Source: CAZVFX01 sp964626565
GTDB lineage: Bacteria > Myxococcota_A > UBA9042 > CAIXZC01
Length of the DNA stretch: 55,657 nucleotides
Reading direction: 5' to 3'
NCBI GenBank assembly: GCA_964626565.1
Contig: CAZVFX010000037.1
Coordinates: 1-55,657, forward strand
In this document: piece after piece, positions 43,731 through 52,854 of the stretch
Numbering within the stretch: the first letter of the stretch is position 1
Layout: every line of letters starts with the position of its first letter
The notes under the pieces: generated by a model
Databases searched by the model: none
Seen by the model: only the letters and a program-made list of their open reading frames with translations
Told to the model about the DNA's origin: nothing
Translations under genes and position numbers: made by a program

Positions 43731-45935
43731 TCAGTCCGACAGATCGGCCTCACCGTTGGAGCGGACGAAGACTGTGTCCGCGGTAAGTTCGTCCCACTGC
43801 TTCATATAATCGACGATGTCCATCTTCTCACTGAGTCCCAGGAAGACCAGATCGGCATCCCTGGAATTGCGGGCGATGATGCTATATATGCCGGCCTCCG
43901 CGTCAAAGGAATAGGGTTTGTAGTTCAAGGACCCGATCTGGAAGCGCGAGTTATCGATGAGGTCGGTGAGATAACGCTCGGTTTCAGGTGCGTTGGCGTC
44001 GTCAGCGATATAGCAGATGGTAACGTGAGCATCCTTCCAGTCCTTCTGGCACAACAGGATGTAGGAGAGGATAACCATGAGCTGGCCGTTCTCAGGTTTC
44101 GACCACCAGATGTAGATGTTGCGCTTGTTTCCGAATACGCTATGGCCGTAGCGCAGCAGCAAGATGTTTTTGCGCACCTGCATCATGTCGTGAAAGATCG
44201 GTTGGAGCAACTCGGCCTGATCGAGGCTGCCCTGCTCCATGGCGAAGGCCACGGTGTTGGAGTGGTAGCCAGCGGATTGCACCTTGTCGAGGATAGAGGT
44301 CGAAACGTCTTTGGAGAGCACTACATCCGGGATAAGGTGTGATCTTCTCACCCTGATGTAGTCTTCCATCTTCCCCGCCGCATGAGCCCGTTCAGCGAGC
44401 GCTTCGCCAAACTCCCCATCGTAGGGAATGAACTGGCACAGGTTTACCAACCCGTGGCGGGCAGCGATCCAGTCCAGGAACTTGGTGAACGGCCTCTTTT
44501 CAAGGGGGTCAATGCTGATGGCCAGAACCATGGGCTGCCAGTTCTTCCTGGCCATGTTCGCGGTACGCAACGCCAGGGCCGCGGCGCGCTCAACCCGAAA
44601 GAGCACCGACGCGAAGATCGACTGGATCTTGGGGGACGGAATGCGCCACCGGGCAAAAAAGAACGAGCCCACCAGAAGGAAGACGGAAATAAAGAAGATC
44701 GGTGCGTCGATGTTGATGGCCGCGATGAGCGCCATGACGACGCCGGCCAGCGACAGCCACCAGGGCGCCCGCTGCGCGGGCCGGTAGCTGGGATTGTGGG
44801 ACAGGTTCTCCAGGAGCGAGGCTGAACAGTCGGCCATATAAGTAATAAGGAAGAACATGGTCACGAAGGAGGCGATGAGCACCAGATCGCCGATAAACAC
44901 AAGCCACACTGCAATGGCACAGGAAAGGAGGAGGGCCGGAATCGGCTCCTTCTTCTTGCCCCACAGCGCGCGGAAGAACCGAGCCACCGGGATCACCCCG
45001 TCTTCGCTCATGGCCTGGAGAGTGCGAGGGGCCACCACCATGGAGCCGATAAGGCTCGACAGCGACGCCACCACAAGGCCGATGTACACCAGGGGCGACC
45101 ACAGCGAGACGCTGGCCATGAACATCTGGTCTCCCGCCAGCTCTGAAGGCGAGCCGGCCATGGCCAGGAACAGGGCGATGAGCATGTACATCACCAGCGA
45201 GATAAGGGTCGCCCGTTTCGTACCCCACGGTATCTCTTCCTGCGGATTTTCCAACTCCCCGGACAGGCCGATCCCCATGGTGTTGCCGGTGAAAGCGGGA
45301 AACACCACTGCGAATGCGGCCCAAAAACCCATCCCTTCCGGAATTCGGGCAGTCCAGTCGATGGCGGAAAACGGAAGGCTGCCGCCGTGGAGGTAGAGGA
45401 CGCCCAGGAAGAAGCTCAGGATAGCAACCCCGATTACCGCCACGATGGGCATGAGGAATTTCACCGTGATATCGCCGCCCAGAACGTTGAGTGCGAAAAC
45501 GATGGCCATTACGATGAGCGCCACCACCCTCATGTCGGGCGCGCCAAGGCCTGCGAGGCCCGCCATCCAGCCTAAGATCGGGTCAAGTCCGATGGCTACT
45601 GCAAAGGAGTAGAAAGTGATAGAGATAGTCTGGGCCACAAACAGGGCCAGGCCGATGGATGCGCCGATATGCATGCCATGGGTGGATTTGGCCATGGCGT
45701 ACTCGCCACCACCCCCGATGCGCTTGTTGGAGGCAAGCTCCGAAGTGGTGTACGCCACCGCACCGGTAACCAGGTGCCCCAGCACGATAATCAGCAACAT
45801 GTCCAGCAGGCCGACGTTCCCCAGCGCGGTGCCAAAGAGTAGAAACATCGCCGCGCCGAAGACGGTCCCCAGCGCCTGGAACAGAACACTGTACCGGTTG
45901 AATTTTACCAGCTTTGGTGCGGCGCTATCTGCCAT
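43731..45935 (-). CDS. APC-superfamily transporter with SLC12 (cation-chloride cotransporter)-like C-terminus
   Basis: A 734-residue membrane protein. The first 460 residues hold about twelve helices of the APC fold, with GTVFGAAMFLLFG in helix 1 and FPAFTGNTMGIGLSGELENPQEEIPWGT in the helix 6 region, which is typical of SLC12-type carriers. The last 270 residues are a soluble cytoplasmic domain (NWQPMVLAISIDPLEKRPF, LLLRYG, IYIWWS) resembling the SLC12 C-terminal regulatory domain. Coupled transport of K+ or Na+ with chloride is the family function; amino-acid transport is an alternative for bacterial members. The start at 45935 gives a compact N-terminus; an ATG at 45959 is possible. It follows the Cys-rich lipoprotein gene in the same direction, 139 bp away. 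Confidence 0.82.
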   Translation of the reverse strand: MADSAAPKLVKFNRYSVLFQALGTVFGAAMFLLFGTALGNVGLLDMLLIIVLGHLVTGAVAYTTSELASNKRIGGGGEYAMAKSTHGMHIGASIGLALFVAQTISITFYSFAVAIGLDPILGWMAGLAGLGAPDMRVVALIVMAIVFALNVLGGDITVKFLMPIVAVIGVAILSFFLGVLYLHGGSLPFSAIDWTARIPEGMGFWAAFAVVFPAFTGNTMGIGLSGELENPQEEIPWGTKRATLISLVMYMLIALFLAMAGSPSELAGDQMFMASVSLWSPLVYIGLVVASLSSLIGSMVVAPRTLQAMSEDGVIPVARFFRALWGKKKEPIPALLLSCAIAVWLVFIGDLVLIASFVTMFFLITYMADCSASLLENLSHNPSYRPAQRAPWWLSLAGVVMALIAAINIDAPIFFISVFLLVGSFFFARWRIPSPKIQSIFASVLFRVERAAALALRTANMARKNWQPMVLAISIDPLEKRPFTKFLDWIAARHGLVNLCQFIPYDGEFGEALAERAHAAGKMEDYIRVRRSHLIPDVVLSKDVSTSILDKVQSAGYHSNTVAFAMEQGSLDQAELLQPIFHDMMQVRKNILLLRYGHSVFGNKRNIYIWWSKPENGQLMVILSYILLCQKDWKDAHVTICYIADDANAPETERYLTDLIDNSRFQIGSLNYKPYSFDAEAGIYSIIARNSRDADLVFLGLSEKMDIVDYMKQWDELTADTVFVRSNGEADLSD

Positions 45936-46074
45936 CGAAATCCCACTCCCCGGATTCATCGCTCAAGTAAAGCAGGAGACAGCCCCGAAATCAAGGGGAT
46001 TGCTCGCCGGCGGGAAACGACGTTGCTCAGAGCCTGAACCGAGCAAGGCGCAGGGGAGCAGGGGCGCACAAGGG

Positions 46075-48348
46075 TCACTCTCCGCACGGCCCGCAGTCTT
46101 TGGGGCAAGACTGGCAGCTCTCCCCTTCGTCGCATTGACCGTTGTTGCATTGCCCCCACATCTTACCCCCGGACCGGTTCACTCGCTGAAGGAAGATCGC
46201 CTCACGCTGGACCGACCCGTCATTCAGATCCTGCAGCCACACCACTGCGAACGAGCCGTCATTCAGCCCCATCACCAGGGGCTGCTCCAGATCCCCGGGC
46301 AGGCTTTCTGCCAGAATCAACTCCTCGGAGAGTCCCTCACCGGAAGTTGACATCACCTTCCCCTTGAGTCGTTCCCCGGAAGAGTCCTTCTCAAGCCACA
46401 CCAAGGCAAGTAGTTCATCCCCAAGAAAGGCCAGCCGTGGCGCAGAGGCGCCGGCGTCCGAAACATCGGAAACAGGGACAGGAGGCAGCGTCCATGCGCC
46501 ATCGGTTCCGAGAACGCCTGCCGTTACCTGCGTCTGGCCTTCTGCCTCCTGGGTGATCCCGGCTACAGCGAGTGTCTCCGTGTCTATGCGAGCGACGGAA
46601 GGAGAATGGACTGACGCTCCGCTCTCGTCCTCCATCTCTCCCAGCGTGGCGATGAGTTCCATGTACCGGTTCGAAAGTACGATTTCGATGGTCTTTGCCA
46701 ACCCTTCCGTCTCGCTCTCTATTGCAACCGCCAGGAACTGACTATCGAGCACTACCGAATCGAACTGTTTGGACGCCCCGAATTGATCGCTCCAATCCGC
46801 GTCCCCCTGCTGAAGCACATTCCCGTTGGCATCAAACCGCAGGAAACGGATCCCCGAGAAGCTGTCACCCGACCGCAGCCACAGATCCTCATTGTAAGCA
46901 GGAGACAACTGGCGGACCGTGACTGGAGACTCGAGCCCCGATAGTTGGGTCAGGAATGAGCCGTTGATGCTACATGCGCCCGCAGGGATTCGGGCATTCC
47001 CCAGGAACACGCATTCCCAACCGCCATCAAGGCACCCACCCCACACATTCATCACAGAGACTCCGCCCGTAACTGTACGCGCACAGGTGCTCGGCCAACT
47101 CATCGGCCACGGGGACGACGCGGACGGCCCTCCACTGCCCCCATCAACGACATTGCAATGTCCCAGGCTCAGCGGGGCCATCACCCTGTGCACTGCCCTG
47201 TGGTAGCTCCCCGGGAGCCACTCGTCGTCCTCCTCGCGCCACCACGTTACTACCACCTTGCCGTTGGAGGTAGGGCACGCGGACACAGAGTCGATGTCAA
47301 GGTATACGAGGAACTCATCAAACACTGTCTTTATGTCGACCCGAATTGGCCCGACAGCAGAAGATTCGGCGTCACACCCGTCCCAGGGTTCGTCATTTCC
47401 ATCGTCACACTCAACCGCGAAGTCAACACACTGGGAATCATGACATACGCTCCCCTGTGAGCAGAAGCCGCAGGTTCCTGCACAGCCGTCCGCACCGCAC
47501 ACTTTCCCAGCGCAGTTGGTCTCGCAACAAGACGACTGCGCGCACGCCTCGACCGGTCCGCACTGGCCGCAGGTTCCGCCACAGCCATCCGGGCCGCACT
47601 CCTTCCCCGCACAGTTCGGCTCACAGCAGGTGCCGACAGTCGTGCAAACGGCATCAGCAGCGCATTCTCCGCACTCTGCGCTGCAGCCATCAGTACCGCA
47701 CTCTCTCCCTTCGCAATCAGGCGTGCAGCACGACCCTCCGGGAAGCATGACCATTTCCACGTGGGGGCACCCTACATCCGGTGCGTCCAGTTCACCGCAC
47801 GCATCGTCACAGGTCTCCACGATGTCCGCAGTTGTCTGCCAATCGATCAACTCTATGAACTCCCCGCCGGTGTCCGGCGCAACCGACTCAGTCGCCGCGT
47901 CAACCCCCGACTCACCGCCTATGTCGGGCAAGTCCGGCTCCAACATCACATCAACCACCACTTCGCCGCTTGTTTCAGACAGGTCCGGATCCAATATCAC
48001 GTCAACCGCCAACTCACCGCTTACGCCGGGCAAATCCGGCCCCAATGCGGTATCAACTCCCAACTCACCGGCTGCGTCGGACACTTCCGGCCCCAAAGCC
48101 GCATCAACCGTTTCGTATTTCACCCGGTCCGAGATTCCACCCGGGAGATCCCCCGCATCCTCCCTTCCGGCCACTTCGCCGTAACTCTGTTCCGCGGTCT
48201 TCGCTGGTGCACAACTCCCCACCAATGACACTCCGGCGAAGAGCCCCACGACGATGCAGAAGGCAGCTCCGAATCCGATCCCGCTTTCCGTCAATCGCCC
48301 CAACGCGGTCAAGTTCAGGGCTAGGGGTGGTTGTTTAGTGTTGCTCAT
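46075..48348 (-). CDS. Cys-rich lipoprotein with 17-residue linker repeats
   Basis: A 757-residue exported protein. An unusually long N-region precedes the hydrophobic stretch (FGAAFCIVVGLFAGVSLV) and a Cys (GSC, about residue 45). A linker of about five 17-residue repeats (xLxPDLxxxxGExxVDV) covers residues 81-166. Three knottin-like modules follow at about 200-300 (CEPNCAGKECGPDGCGGTCG type), then a large beta-rich region to about 730 with no identified motif. A terminal module, GQCDEGESCQSCPKDCGPC, is common in myxobacterial surface proteins. The ribosome site is weak. Likely surface-anchored recognition or binding protein; function not known. Confidence 0.8.
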   Translation of the reverse strand: MSNTKQPPLALNLTALGRLTESGIGFGAAFCIVVGLFAGVSLVGSCAPAKTAEQSYGEVAGREDAGDLPGGISDRVKYETVDAALGPEVSDAAGELGVDTALGPDLPGVSGELAVDVILDPDLSETSGEVVVDVMLEPDLPDIGGESGVDAATESVAPDTGGEFIELIDWQTTADIVETCDDACGELDAPDVGCPHVEMVMLPGGSCCTPDCEGRECGTDGCSAECGECAADAVCTTVGTCCEPNCAGKECGPDGCGGTCGQCGPVEACAQSSCCETNCAGKVCGADGCAGTCGFCSQGSVCHDSQCVDFAVECDDGNDEPWDGCDAESSAVGPIRVDIKTVFDEFLVYLDIDSVSACPTSNGKVVVTWWREEDDEWLPGSYHRAVHRVMAPLSLGHCNVVDGGSGGPSASSPWPMSWPSTCARTVTGGVSVMNVWGGCLDGGWECVFLGNARIPAGACSINGSFLTQLSGLESPVTVRQLSPAYNEDLWLRSGDSFSGIRFLRFDANGNVLQQGDADWSDQFGASKQFDSVVLDSQFLAVAIESETEGLAKTIEIVLSNRYMELIATLGEMEDESGASVHSPSVARIDTETLAVAGITQEAEGQTQVTAGVLGTDGAWTLPPVPVSDVSDAGASAPRLAFLGDELLALVWLEKDSSGERLKGKVMSTSGEGLSEELILAESLPGDLEQPLVMGLNDGSFAVVWLQDLNDGSVQREAIFLQRVNRSGGKMWGQCNNGQCDEGESCQSCPKDCGPCGE
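47899..48106 (-). repeat. 51-bp coding minisatellite
   Basis: Four clear and one degenerate 51-bp units encode the 17-residue linker repeats of the lipoprotein. Unit boundaries are visible as the recurring TCAAC near 47899, 47950, 48001, 48052 and 48103. Unit number may vary between strains and would alter linker length in frame. Confidence 0.7.
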
Positions 48349-48433
48349 TTTACTCAAGGATCATGATACCGGACACAAGGTTCGGAGTTAAAGGTTTTTC
48401 GGAGGGAAGATGAGGGATCGGAATGCTCGAGGT

Positions 48434-50389
48434 CTACTTCGTCTTCTTCAGCAGGCTGGCTTTCTCAACCAGTTTGATGAATTCGTAGCGGTAGCCTTCT
48501 TTGTCTTTGCCTTTGGCGTTCTTGGCCATGGCGATGACATCTTCGAAGGTGGCGTCGCCTTTGTGCTTGGAGTCCCTCAAGATGAGACCGAAGGCGGCGA
48601 CTGCGGCGGAGAAGCGGAAGTTATCCGAGCTCTTCTTCAGCGCTACATCGGTGTCGATGAGGGGCTGAACGATGAGCTTCGACTTGTCGCCGTCGGGCTT
48701 CTTGTACCTGAGCTTCACGGTCATCAGTTCCTTGCTCTTCTTCGCCGCGTCACTCACCTTCGAGTCCTGGTATTTCAGGTCGCCCGACCCCGGAATCTCT
48801 TCTTTGGACCCGGCAGGGATTATCTCGTAGAGCACGGTCACGGTGTGGCCTGCGCCCAGTTCGCCTGCATCCTTCTTGTCATCGTCGAAATCTTCCTTGC
48901 GAAGCATGCGGTTTTCATAACCGATGAGGCGGTAGCCCTTGACCTTCGCCGGGTTGAACTCAACCTGGATCTTCACGTCCTTGGCGATGGTGAGCAACGT
49001 GCCGCCCATCTCCGTGACCAGCATCTTCTTCGCTTCCAGGATGCTGTCGATGTAGCCGTAGTTGCCGTTGCCCTTGTCGGCCAGTTTCTCCATCTTGGAG
49101 TCTTTGTAGTTGCCCATGCCGAAGCCGAGGATGGTGAGGAACACGCCGTGCTCCCGCTTCTCTTCAATCATCCGCACGAGTTCGCCGTCACTGCTCTGCC
49201 CAACGTTGAAATCACCGTCGGTGGCGAGGATGATGCGGTTGTTGCCGCCCTTGATGAAGTTGTCGATCGCGGTCTTGTACGCCAGCTTGATGCCTGCGCC
49301 ACCAGCGGTGGAGCCGCCGGCAGACAGGGAATCAAGCGCGGCGACGATTTTGTCGCCTTCGTTACCGTTGGTGGAAGGGAGCACCAGGCCTGCGGCCCCG
49401 GCGTAAACCACGATGGCCACACGGTCTTCGGGCCTCATCTGCCCAACCAGCAGTTTGAACGCAGCCTTCAGCAACGGCAACTTGTTGGGGGAATTCATCG
49501 ACCCGGAAACATCCAACAGGAACACCAGGTTCTGGGCCGGCAGCTTGCTGATGTCCACCTTCTTGCCCTGGAGCCCCACGTGGACCAGACGGTGATCTTC
49601 GTTCCACGGTGCGGTGGAGATCTCGGTGGTAATGGAGAACGGGGTCTTGCCCTTGGGATTGGGGTAATCGTAGGTGAAGTAGTTGATGAACTCTTCCACC
49701 CTCACGGCATCCGCGGGCGGAAGCTGACTTCTGTTAATGAAGCGCCGCGTGTTTGCGTAAGAAGCGGTGTCCACATCGATGGAGAAGGTGGACAGCGGAT
49801 TTTCCAACGCGGACAGGAACGGGTTCTCGTAGATCCGATCGTAGGCTTCGGTGTTGTGCTCTACCTGCCCCTCACCAACAAGTCCGTGCTGGGGCTGCGA
49901 CACGATGGGCCGGCCCGGGGGCGGGGCCATGGCCGCGGGCATGGCCGTTCTGCCTTTCATGCTCTTCTTGACCTTGACCTTGACCCGCTTTTCTTCCATT
50001 TTGTGCACTACTTCAGCTTCCTCCGGCTCCGGTTTCGGTTCCGGAGCGGGGGACAGTTTGAAATTGACCGTCGTGCTTGCGCCCACGAACACCATTATGG
50101 AACGCGCTTGGGAACCGTATCCCGATTTGGAGCAGGTCAAGGTGATGCCGCCCACCGGGACTCCGGAGATTTTGTAACTTCCGTTGCTGCCGGTAGTGGC
50201 CGACAGCCCCTTGCCCGACACAGCTACTTTTGCTCCTGAAATGGGCAGTCCCGTGCCTGCGTCCGCAACCATACCTGATACAGTTCCGGTTTTTGCGCCG
50301 AGTTCGTGGGCTACGGCCCAGCCTGCCATTGAAAAAACTGCTGCCACCAGCAGTAATAACGTCGCTCTTGCGAATCCAGCCGCTTTCAT
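48434..50389 (-). CDS. VWA-domain protein of the YfbK family with N-terminal carboxypeptidase-regulatory-like domain
   Basis: A 651-residue exported protein: signal peptide (cleavage near AVA), a CarboxypepD_reg-like beta domain at about residues 35-110 (GTVSGMVADAGTGLPISGA), and a basic Pro/Lys linker. The YfbK N-terminal domain follows (NPFLSALENPLSTFSIDVDTASYANTRRFI), then a von Willebrand A domain with the MIDAS motif DVSGSM, and the C-terminal YfbK domain. It binds a divalent cation and probably protein partners in the periplasm or at the surface. AAGGAGG precedes the ATG. The gene stands alone, divergent from the CFI-box operon. Confidence 0.9.
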   Translation of the reverse strand: MKAAGFARATLLLLVAAVFSMAGWAVAHELGAKTGTVSGMVADAGTGLPISGAKVAVSGKGLSATTGSNGSYKISGVPVGGITLTCSKSGYGSQARSIMVFVGASTTVNFKLSPAPEPKPEPEEAEVVHKMEEKRVKVKVKKSMKGRTAMPAAMAPPPGRPIVSQPQHGLVGEGQVEHNTEAYDRIYENPFLSALENPLSTFSIDVDTASYANTRRFINRSQLPPADAVRVEEFINYFTYDYPNPKGKTPFSITTEISTAPWNEDHRLVHVGLQGKKVDISKLPAQNLVFLLDVSGSMNSPNKLPLLKAAFKLLVGQMRPEDRVAIVVYAGAAGLVLPSTNGNEGDKIVAALDSLSAGGSTAGGAGIKLAYKTAIDNFIKGGNNRIILATDGDFNVGQSSDGELVRMIEEKREHGVFLTILGFGMGNYKDSKMEKLADKGNGNYGYIDSILEAKKMLVTEMGGTLLTIAKDVKIQVEFNPAKVKGYRLIGYENRMLRKEDFDDDKKDAGELGAGHTVTVLYEIIPAGSKEEIPGSGDLKYQDSKVSDAAKKSKELMTVKLRYKKPDGDKSKLIVQPLIDTDVALKKSSDNFRFSAAVAAFGLILRDSKHKGDATFEDVIAMAKNAKGKDKEGYRYEFIKLVEKASLLKKTK

Positions 50390-50464
50390 TACGTCCTCCT
50401 TCCGATTGAATGAGCCAGCCAATGCTAACGGAAAAGGGTTATACGAGCCAGTCTGAAAATGGTT

Positions 50465-50493
50465 TTGACAGGTTTAGGGCGAGGCAGCATAAT
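50465..50493 (+). promoter_or_regulatory. strong sigma70 promoter of the CFI-box/ATP-grasp operon
   Basis: Perfect TTGACA (50465-50470), 17 bp, CATAAT (50488-50493). The predicted start near 50500 gives a leader of about 53 nt ending in GGGGGATGTTTT before the ATG. Confidence 0.65.
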
Positions 50494-50552
50494 CTGGCAA
50501 GCCGTCGCGCCGGTTCCCGTCACGGCGCAAAAAGGTCGAAGGGGGATGTTTT

Positions 50553-51458
50553 ATGGACGCTGCTACAGTGGAAACCAACCTGGCCCGAGCCGAAAGCCTC
50601 ATCCAGGAGGCGCACAAGATGGCCCTCAAGTTCGTAGATCGGGGCGAACGAGGCTCGTACGATCAGGTGATGGAGCAGGCCGACCCGATTATTGACCGCC
50701 TGGAGGAGGCGCAGCAGATTCTGCTGGAGACCGAGGTAGACGACCTCCCCGAAGCAACCACTCCAGGGGAGGAGGAAGAGGACTCTCCCGAATTGGAGGT
50801 CGAAGGAGAAGCGTACGATCTGTCCATGAAGAAGCAGGATCTGGAGCACGACTCCCGCCTGCTGGAATCGGACGTCCACCGCGCGGCTGCGAACCTGGCG
50901 GGCGAACCTCTTGACGGCTCGGGTAAACTGGACGAACAGCAGGACCAGCTCCTGTCGGCCGCGGCCACTGCGCTGGAAGCTGCGCTGGGCAGCAAGCCCA
51001 ACGCGGTCCCCCTCATCAAGCTGGCTGAGGTTCGCCTGCTGCAAAGCGAGGTCAAACGGGCCAACGAGGCGCTGGAAGTGGCGATCAAGATGGACCCCGA
51101 AGGGCCTGAGGGAGCGCGGGCGCAGGAGATGCTTGAACGCATTGCAAGCGATCCGAACCTAAAAGACCGCGGCAAGTGCTTCATCGCCACTGCGGTGTGC
51201 AAATCCCCTGAAAGTCCCGAAGTAGTGGAGTTGAGAAAATTGCGGGACCAGGTTTTGATGCAAAGCAAGCCGGGGCGCCTTTTCGTGAGCGCCTACTACG
51301 CCTGCTCACCGCCTCTGGCAAAGGTCTTGAGCAACCACGAAACGGCCTCCCGAATCACGTTGAACTGGGTGGTCAGGCCGCTGGCCAGCGTCGCCTCCGC
51401 AGTGAATTCAGCAACGGACGCAGGCGCGAGGAGGCGCAGGGGCGGAGGAGTAAGATGA
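50553..51458 (+). CDS. CFI-box C-terminal domain protein with helical repeat N-terminus
   Basis: A 301-residue soluble protein. Residues 1-130 are acidic and helical, probably coiled coil. Residues about 135-205 form TPR-like helices (AAATALEAALG, KLAEVRLLQSEVKRANEALEVAIKMDPEGPEG). A CFI-box domain follows: CFIATAVC, PEVVELRKLRDQVL, LFVSAYYACSPPLAKVL. The CFI-box is a conserved C-terminal module of unknown biochemical role found on many bacterial proteins, often after varied N-terminal domains. The stop overlaps the next gene start (ATGA), so the two products are probably made together. Confidence 0.82.
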   Translation: MDAATVETNLARAESLIQEAHKMALKFVDRGERGSYDQVMEQADPIIDRLEEAQQILLETEVDDLPEATTPGEEEEDSPELEVEGEAYDLSMKKQDLEHDSRLLESDVHRAAANLAGEPLDGSGKLDEQQDQLLSAAATALEAALGSKPNAVPLIKLAEVRLLQSEVKRANEALEVAIKMDPEGPEGARAQEMLERIASDPNLKDRGKCFIATAVCKSPESPEVVELRKLRDQVLMQSKPGRLFVSAYYACSPPLAKVLSNHETASRITLNWVVRPLASVASAVNSATDAGARRRRGGGVR

Positions 51459-52798
51459 GCGTAGTAAACGACACCATACAGGCGTTTCACGAGTTGGTGG
51501 AGCAGCGCGGTGACGACGCGGCCGCGCTGTTGGACTGGGTCTACGCCGAGCAGAGGAAACGGCGGGTCACCTACCGAACCAGGGATATCCCCACCGCGCT
51601 GAGACCCCAATTTTTGACCGCTGAACAAACCGCGCTCATGAGCAGTACGGTGGAGACCCTGTCTGCGTGCCTCGAAAAGATCGTGTCCCTGTACGTGAAG
51701 CACCCCGAAGTGCGCAGCGCGATCCCCTTTCTTCCCGAAGAAGAAGAGTTGATCTGCCTCCCCGACCGGACCCGCAAGAACGTCGTGGTTTCCCGGTTGG
51801 ACGCTTTCATTATTGACGACTGCCTCAACTATCTGGAGTTCAACACCGACAGCCCCGCGTCCGTGGCCTGGACCGAGGAGCACCAGGAGGTGTTCAAAGA
51901 GCTGCCGGTGATGCGCCAGCTTGCCGATCGCTTCCGTTTCGGATGCGAAAACACCACCGAACTGCTGTGCGATGCGCTACTGGAGGCCTACGCCGAGTCG
52001 GGGCTTACCGAACCACCCCGGGTTGTGATTACCGATTGGCTGGACGTCAACACCACTCCCGAGTTCGACATCGTAAGAGACGCGCTGGAACGGCGCGGCG
52101 TACCCACCGTCATCGCGGACACACGGGACCTGGAGTACACCGGCGGAAAACTGCGGGCCGGGGATTTTTACCCATCCCTTGTTTACCGGCGGGTGATCTG
52201 GCGAGAGTTGGTGGAGCGGCGGGAAGAATGCCGGCCTATTCTGGACGCGGCCAGGGACGGGGCGGTGTGTGTGGTCAATCCGTTCCGCGCCAAGGTGGCG
52301 GGAAGCAAGGCATGCCTCTCGTTCATGTGCGACCCGGCAAACGCGCGCCACTTCACTTCCCGGGAGTTGGATGCCATCAGCAAGCACGTGCCCTGGACCT
52401 GCGTGCTCGGCGACGAACCGGTGCAATACCGAGGCCGCACAGTCGACCCCTACGAACTGGCCGTCAAAGAGAGGGAGCATTTGGTGCTGAAACCGCTCCA
52501 CGGTTACGGCGGCAAAGGGGTAGCGCTGGGCAACGAGATGGACCAGAGCGCCTGGGAAGAGGTGCTACGAGGTGCAGAAGCCGGAAGCTGGTGCATCCAG
52601 GAGTTCTCGCCCATTCCGGAGGAGCAGTTCCCCATGTTTACTCCCGGCCTGGTGTTCGAACCCCGGAAGCTCAACCTGAACCCGTTCGCCTTTGGCGGAA
52701 AGTACGCCGGCTGCTTCACCCGCTACTCCAAGTCGTCGATCATAAATGTCAGCTCCGGCGGGGGGATGATCCCCACCTTCACCGTGACGAGAACTTGA
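51455..52798 (+). CDS. circularly permuted ATP-grasp-like protein
   Basis: A 447-residue cytoplasmic protein. Features of the glutathionylspermidine-synthase/ATP-grasp type 2 group are visible: DAFIIDDCLNYLEFNTDSPASVAW in the first half (substrate domain) and the ATP-binding glycine loop HLVLKPLHGYGGKGVALG at about 340, followed by CIQEF and the C-terminal GGKYAGCFTRYSKSSIINVSSGGG that would complete the metal site. Such enzymes join a carboxylate to an amine through an acyl phosphate. The substrate is not known. It overlaps the CFI-box gene by ATGA. Confidence 0.8.
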   Translation: MSVVNDTIQAFHELVEQRGDDAAALLDWVYAEQRKRRVTYRTRDIPTALRPQFLTAEQTALMSSTVETLSACLEKIVSLYVKHPEVRSAIPFLPEEEELICLPDRTRKNVVVSRLDAFIIDDCLNYLEFNTDSPASVAWTEEHQEVFKELPVMRQLADRFRFGCENTTELLCDALLEAYAESGLTEPPRVVITDWLDVNTTPEFDIVRDALERRGVPTVIADTRDLEYTGGKLRAGDFYPSLVYRRVIWRELVERREECRPILDAARDGAVCVVNPFRAKVAGSKACLSFMCDPANARHFTSRELDAISKHVPWTCVLGDEPVQYRGRTVDPYELAVKEREHLVLKPLHGYGGKGVALGNEMDQSAWEEVLRGAEAGSWCIQEFSPIPEEQFPMFTPGLVFEPRKLNLNPFAFGGKYAGCFTRYSKSSIINVSSGGGMIPTFTVTRT

Positions 52799-52854
52799 AA
52801 AGCAGGCCCCCCCTTGATACCATCTGTGCAGTCTTTTCGAGGAGGTAGGGACTC

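Noticed and set aside
48410..50239. 609-codon plus-strand open frame
   Set aside because: Antisense shadow of the VWA gene, which has clear domains and a ribosome site.
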